From Chloroflexota bacterium (GTDB lineage: Bacteria > Chloroflexota > UBA4733): 16,916 bases of DNA. Where the stretch lies: assembly GCA_023489405.1 (NCBI GenBank), contig JAMDCW010000077.1, positions 1 to 16,916 on the forward strand, read 5' to 3'. The notes under the pieces are model-generated. The model was given only the letters and a program-made list of their open reading frames with translations. It did no database searches and had not been told where the DNA came from. A program made the translations under genes and the position numbers. This document shows positions 13,728 to 16,916 of the stretch, in pieces (position 1 is the stretch's first letter; every line of letters starts with the position of its first letter).

Positions 13728-15181
13728 TATATATCCCAACGATTGGCATAGAAACTCACGTCCAGCTCGCCACCCAGAGCAAGATGTTCTGCGGCTGCGC
13801 AGCACGCTATGCGGATGCGCCACCCAATACTCACGTATGTCCAGTGTGCATGGGAGCTCCTGGGGCCCTGCCCGTGATAAACGCTCAAGCCATAGATTAC
13901 ACCATCCTTACTGGGCTAGCGCTCAACTGCACCATCAATCGCTTCAGCCGTTTCGACCGCAAGAATTACCCTTACCCTGATCTTGTCAAGGGCTACCAGA
14001 TTTCGCAATATGATCACCCTCTTTGCACAAACGGCTACCTTGAATTCGGGGATGATGGGCAACGCGTGCATATCCGGCGTATCCACCTCGAAGAAGACAC
14101 TGCAAAGCTTACTCACCTAACCGATGAATCCGGTACAGGGGAAAGCTTGATTGACGTCAATCGTAGCGGTGTTCCACTTATGGAAATTGTCGGCGAGCCG
14201 GATTTGCATACTCCCGTCGATGCACGACGGTATCTCCAAGCCTTACGCCTCGTTCTTCTCACCATCGGCATAACTTCAGGAAACCTCGAAGAAGGCGCTA
14301 TACGTTTTGACATCAATGTTTCGATCCATCAAAAGGACTCGCAGGAACTCGGAGCGAAAGTAGAAATCAAGAACCTCAACAGCTTCCGCGCCGTTCAGCG
14401 CGCTCTAGAGTTTGAAATCGACCGCCAGATCGACGCGCTAGAACACGGGCGACCAGTCATTCAAGAGACGCGTGGATGGCTGGAGGAAAAGGGCATAACA
14501 GTCAGTCAACGGACGAAGGAGTATGCCCACGACTATCGCTACTTCCCTGAGCCCGATCTTCCGCCCCTCATACTCACCGACGATAAAATCACCCATCTCA
14601 GAGCCCAGCTACCCGAGCTACCTCAAGTGCGGAAACAGCGGTTAGTGCAGGTCAACGGTCTCTCCTCCAACGATGCCCAGACTATCGCTCATGATCCTTC
14701 TATCGCCTCCTATTTCGACCACATGCTCGCAGAGCACGCTCCCCAAAAACTGGCGGCCAACTGGCTCTTGAATGACTTGCTTGGACTCCTCAACGGCCAT
14801 CCTGAACTTCTCGAGACCTGTCCAGTGACTCCAGCACGCCTGACCACTCTCATTAAGCTCGTTCAGCAAGGGACCATCAGTACCACGATAGGGCGGCAAG
14901 TTCTGGCAAAAGTGCTCGAACAAGACGCTGATCCAGATGTGATTGTCATTCGAGAGGGGCTAGTCATAGTAAGCGACTCCAGGGAACTAGAGCGCTTGAT
15001 CACCGAAGCAATCACTGCAAATCAAAAAGCGCTGGCTGATTACCTGAATGGCAAAGAAGCCGCTTTCAACTCATTTATCGGCCCTGTGATGAAAGCGACC
15101 AAGGGCAAGGCTAACCCTACTACGGTCCGAGAGCTTTTACGGCAAGCGCTGGACCGCTACCGGCAATCGACACACCTGTGA
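13724..15181 (+). CDS. gatB: Aspartyl/glutamyl-tRNA(Asn/Gln) amidotransferase subunit B
   Basis: This 485-residue protein is the tRNA-binding and kinase subunit of GatCAB, which converts Glu-tRNA(Gln) (and often Asp-tRNA(Asn)) to the amidated form. It starts with IPTIGIETHVQL. Zinc ligands are Cys23, Cys25, Cys39 and Cys42 in MFCGC...CPVC. Then come DRKNYPYPDLVKGYQISQ (78-95), HLEEDTAKLTH (121-131) and DVNRSGVPLMEIV (144-156). The last 150 residues form the helical/YqeY-like tRNA-recognition tail. The GTG start overlaps the aminotransferase stop (GTGA), suggesting translational coupling. gatA and gatC are not in the window, so the subunits are encoded at separate loci. Confidence 0.97.
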   Translation: MIYIPTIGIETHVQLATQSKMFCGCAARYADAPPNTHVCPVCMGAPGALPVINAQAIDYTILTGLALNCTINRFSRFDRKNYPYPDLVKGYQISQYDHPLCTNGYLEFGDDGQRVHIRRIHLEEDTAKLTHLTDESGTGESLIDVNRSGVPLMEIVGEPDLHTPVDARRYLQALRLVLLTIGITSGNLEEGAIRFDINVSIHQKDSQELGAKVEIKNLNSFRAVQRALEFEIDRQIDALEHGRPVIQETRGWLEEKGITVSQRTKEYAHDYRYFPEPDLPPLILTDDKITHLRAQLPELPQVRKQRLVQVNGLSSNDAQTIAHDPSIASYFDHMLAEHAPQKLAANWLLNDLLGLLNGHPELLETCPVTPARLTTLIKLVQQGTISTTIGRQVLAKVLEQDADPDVIVIREGLVIVSDSRELERLITEAITANQKALADYLNGKEAAFNSFIGPVMKATKGKANPTTVRELLRQALDRYRQSTHL

Positions 15182-15244
15182 CCATCTCTCCCACCCACCT
15201 TCTCACTAACCGTGCGATATGGGGAAGATGAGGTGTCATAACCG

Positions 15245-16645
15245 ATGCCTGCACCCACTATGCCGAATACCGATAACTCCTCGAAGCACCCCTCGGTGTT
15301 CCAAGGTGAAGGGAGGGGTATGGTTACAGGCGGAGCCTGTTTATTCAGGCTCGCCTCAGGAGAAGTCGCCTTGGTTCGCGGAGGAGCACCTGGCGATGTT
15401 GCTACAATCGCGCTATCGGATCGCCGCCGTGGTGTTCTGACAGGAGAACTCCAAGACCTACTGAAAGCTGGTCCTCAACGCCGGACCATACCCTGCCCAC
15501 TGGCAATCGCGGGATGTGGTGGGTGTCAATGGCAGCATTTGCAGTATGAGGCTCAAGTTCAGGAGAAACAACGCATACTCAATGATTGTTTGCGACGTAT
15601 TGGTGGAATCACAGATATACCTCTTCGTGAAGCCCTCCGTGCCCCTGACGAGTGGCACTACCGCCATACGATGCAGTTTGCCATAACGCCGAACGGTGAT
15701 CTGGGATTGCGGCGTACCCAATCCCATGATTTCGTGCCAATTACAACGTGCTTCATTGCCCATCCGCTCATCAATCGAATCCTTGAGATTCTTGCCCAGC
15801 CTCTTGCGCGCACAATCCTGCGAGATCATGCCTCCTCAATCGAAGAAATGACCGTGCGTATCGCTACTAAGGGCTCGATCGCTGCAGCGCTCATCACCTT
15901 CTGGACGAATAGCGGTGAACGCCGGCCGCTACGCCGCCTCGCTCGACTACTCATGGAAGATTGTCCACACGTTGTGGGAGTAGTGTACTCAAGAGCTTCC
16001 CGCCACGTTTTCCAGCAGCAACATCAGACCCCAATCGATCTTATCGCAGGAACGGATGTCCTCGAACAAGAACTCTCAGGTCACGTATACCTGATCGGCC
16101 CTACGACGTTTTTTCAGGTGAATCCTGCTCAAGCCGCCTGGCTCATTCAGAATATTCGCCAGACGATCCTTGAACACCATGCCACTCACGTTCTCGATCT
16201 CTTCTGTGGTGCCGGTCTCTTTTCGATCGGGATAGCCGACTTGGTAGAGTCAACTCAAGGCATCGAGACGAGCGCTCCGGCTATCCAGCTCGCTCGCCGC
16301 TCCACAGAGAACGCCGACCTGGCCCATAAGGTCACGTTCCAGCAGGCCGATGCGCTACGCCTTCGCGCAACGCAGCTAGCGGGCTATGACATGGTCATCG
16401 TCGATCCGCCACGAAGTGGGCTGTCTACACCACTGATCACAGCGCTCTCAGAGAGTGCTGTACGAACACTGGTATACATCTCCTGCGAACCGAGCACACT
16501 GGCTAGGGACATCAAGCAACTCATCGCCGCCCAGTGGCAGCTCCTGCAGGTCCAGATCATCGACCTCTTTCCCCAAACCGCCCATATCGAAAGCCTATCA
16601 ATTCTCAGCCGCTCACCACGATCAAGCACCATTCCCGCAAAATAG
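15245..16645 (+). CDS. 23S rRNA (uracil-5-)-methyltransferase, RlmD/RumA-TrmA family
   Basis: This 466-residue protein is an Fe-S class I SAM-dependent RNA m5U methyltransferase. A TRAM-like beta domain occupies about 18-75. Fe-S cysteines are Cys84, Cys91, Cys94 (CGGCQWQH) and Cys169. FFQVNPAQ (289-296) precedes the SAM motif DLFCGAGLFSIGIA (318-331). VDPPRSG is at 386-392, the nucleophile Cys414 lies in YISCEPSTLARD (411-422), and Glu449 in TAHIES is the probable base. The first cysteine spacing is CxxxxxxC, one longer than the common form. The ATG at 15245 has a distant GAGGTG site; Met26 is a possible later start. Family members modify U747 and/or U1939 of 23S rRNA (RlmC, RlmD, RlmCD) or U54 of tRNA, and the target here is not decided by sequence. 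Confidence 0.93.
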   Translation: MPAPTMPNTDNSSKHPSVFQGEGRGMVTGGACLFRLASGEVALVRGGAPGDVATIALSDRRRGVLTGELQDLLKAGPQRRTIPCPLAIAGCGGCQWQHLQYEAQVQEKQRILNDCLRRIGGITDIPLREALRAPDEWHYRHTMQFAITPNGDLGLRRTQSHDFVPITTCFIAHPLINRILEILAQPLARTILRDHASSIEEMTVRIATKGSIAAALITFWTNSGERRPLRRLARLLMEDCPHVVGVVYSRASRHVFQQQHQTPIDLIAGTDVLEQELSGHVYLIGPTTFFQVNPAQAAWLIQNIRQTILEHHATHVLDLFCGAGLFSIGIADLVESTQGIETSAPAIQLARRSTENADLAHKVTFQQADALRLRATQLAGYDMVIVDPPRSGLSTPLITALSESAVRTLVYISCEPSTLARDIKQLIAAQWQLLQVQIIDLFPQTAHIESLSILSRSPRSSTIPAK

Positions 16646-16681
16646 CGCCGGAACCAAAGTTTTCCCTTGATTCCGGCGCTA
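16643..16681. terminator. Strong stem-loop, likely bidirectional terminator
   Basis: An 11-bp perfect stem joins TAGCGCCGGAA (16643-16653, beginning with the stop codon of the methyltransferase) to TTCCGGCGCTA (16671-16681) around a 17-base loop. On the minus strand the stem is followed directly by TTTT, giving a plausible intrinsic terminator for the small convergent gene. On the plus strand the U-tract is weak. Its place between two convergent genes fits a shared terminator. Confidence 0.7.
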
Positions 16682-16694
16682 CCGTACGGCGAGT

Positions 16695-16886
16695 TTAGTT
16701 TGCCAAACGATAACAATCGCGATGGTACGTGGAGGTTGACCAACCCCCAAGGCTCTTCACGATTAGAAGCTCGCGATCTGTGATAGGCCTTGAACACCTA
16801 CCACACATGTGACTAGTCAACCGTGCGCTCTTGTCACGTGCTGTGACATTCGTCTTCGAACTCGCTACTTCTCGCCTACCTGCCAC
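16695..16886 (-). CDS. Small putative zinc-binding protein (CxxC-x23-HxxC)
   Basis: This 63-residue protein belongs to no family I can name. After a basic, Ser/Thr-rich N-terminus of about 25 residues comes CGRCSRPI (Cys28, Cys31), then a short beta-like stretch ELLIVKS, and YHRDCY (His55, Cys58). The pattern CxxCxxPI...YHxxC resembles a single LIM-like or treble-clef zinc knuckle. The GTG at 16886 has AGAGGAG about 8 bases upstream, a strong ribosome-binding site that supports a real gene. It converges on the rRNA methyltransferase gene with a shared stem-loop between them. Its spacing of zinc ligands is close to that of the small protein at 9535-9762. The promoter lies beyond the window edge. 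Confidence 0.62.
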   Translation of the reverse strand: MAGRREVASSKTNVTARDKSARLTSHMCGRCSRPITDRELLIVKSLGGWSTSTYHRDCYRLAN

Positions 16887-16916
16887 TCGTACTGCTCCTC
16901 TATGAACATCCAGGCT

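Noticed and set aside
1..16916. Mobile elements, CRISPR arrays, prophage or toxin-antitoxin modules
   Set aside because: No transposase, integrase, regular spaced repeats, phage structural genes or recognisable toxin-antitoxin pair was seen on either strand.

Overview
The window looks like chromosomal DNA of a bacterium. GC content appears moderate (estimated by eye, not computed). GTG and TTG starts are frequent and usually sit behind clear GGAGG-type Shine-Dalgarno sites. The lipoprotein has long Pro/Thr linkers of the TPxPTP kind. Together with the gene content, this fits Chloroflexota or a related deep-branching Gram-positive-like lineage, but I cannot fix the taxon from the sequence alone. 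I see no phage, transposon, CRISPR array or plasmid signature.

Layout. (1) 57-725 (+): a KDPG aldolase, convergent with everything up to 9103. (2) 9103 down to 811 (-): a long co-directional block. It runs yggS, proC, yggT, DUF167 (yggU), hisS, a lipoprotein, then a 3-hydroxyacyl-CoA dehydrogenase, lutC and a fused lutB-lutA, and ends with tRNA-Glu(TTC), which appears to have its own promoter. Most junctions are short gaps or overlaps of a few bases. (3) 9104-9534: the only gene-free stretch over 300 bases. (4) 9535-9762 (+): a small putative zinc protein, convergent with a divergent PP2C-like phosphatase (9824-10669, -). (5) 10823-16645 (+): ribonuclease J, a class I aminotransferase, gatB and an Fe-S RlmD/TrmA-family rRNA uracil methyltransferase. 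(6) 16646-16886: an 11-bp stem-loop between convergent genes, then a second small CxxC...HxxC protein on the minus strand.

How the genes work together. The minus block joins a conserved housekeeping cluster (PLP homeostasis, proline synthesis, YggT membrane protein, DUF167, histidyl-tRNA synthetase) to a catabolic module: the LutABC-type L-lactate oxidation complex in two-gene form, plus a 3-hydroxyacyl-CoA dehydrogenase. The plus block is mostly RNA and translation work: RNA decay and maturation by RNase J, transamidation of Glu-tRNA(Gln) by GatB, and rRNA methylation. The least explained items are the two small CxxC proteins, the atypical PP2C protein, the lipoprotein translationally coupled to hisS, and a 10-bp motif shared by two intergenic regions. 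No clearly new multi-gene system is evident. The fused LutB-LutA and the two small zinc-type proteins are the best candidates for further attention.
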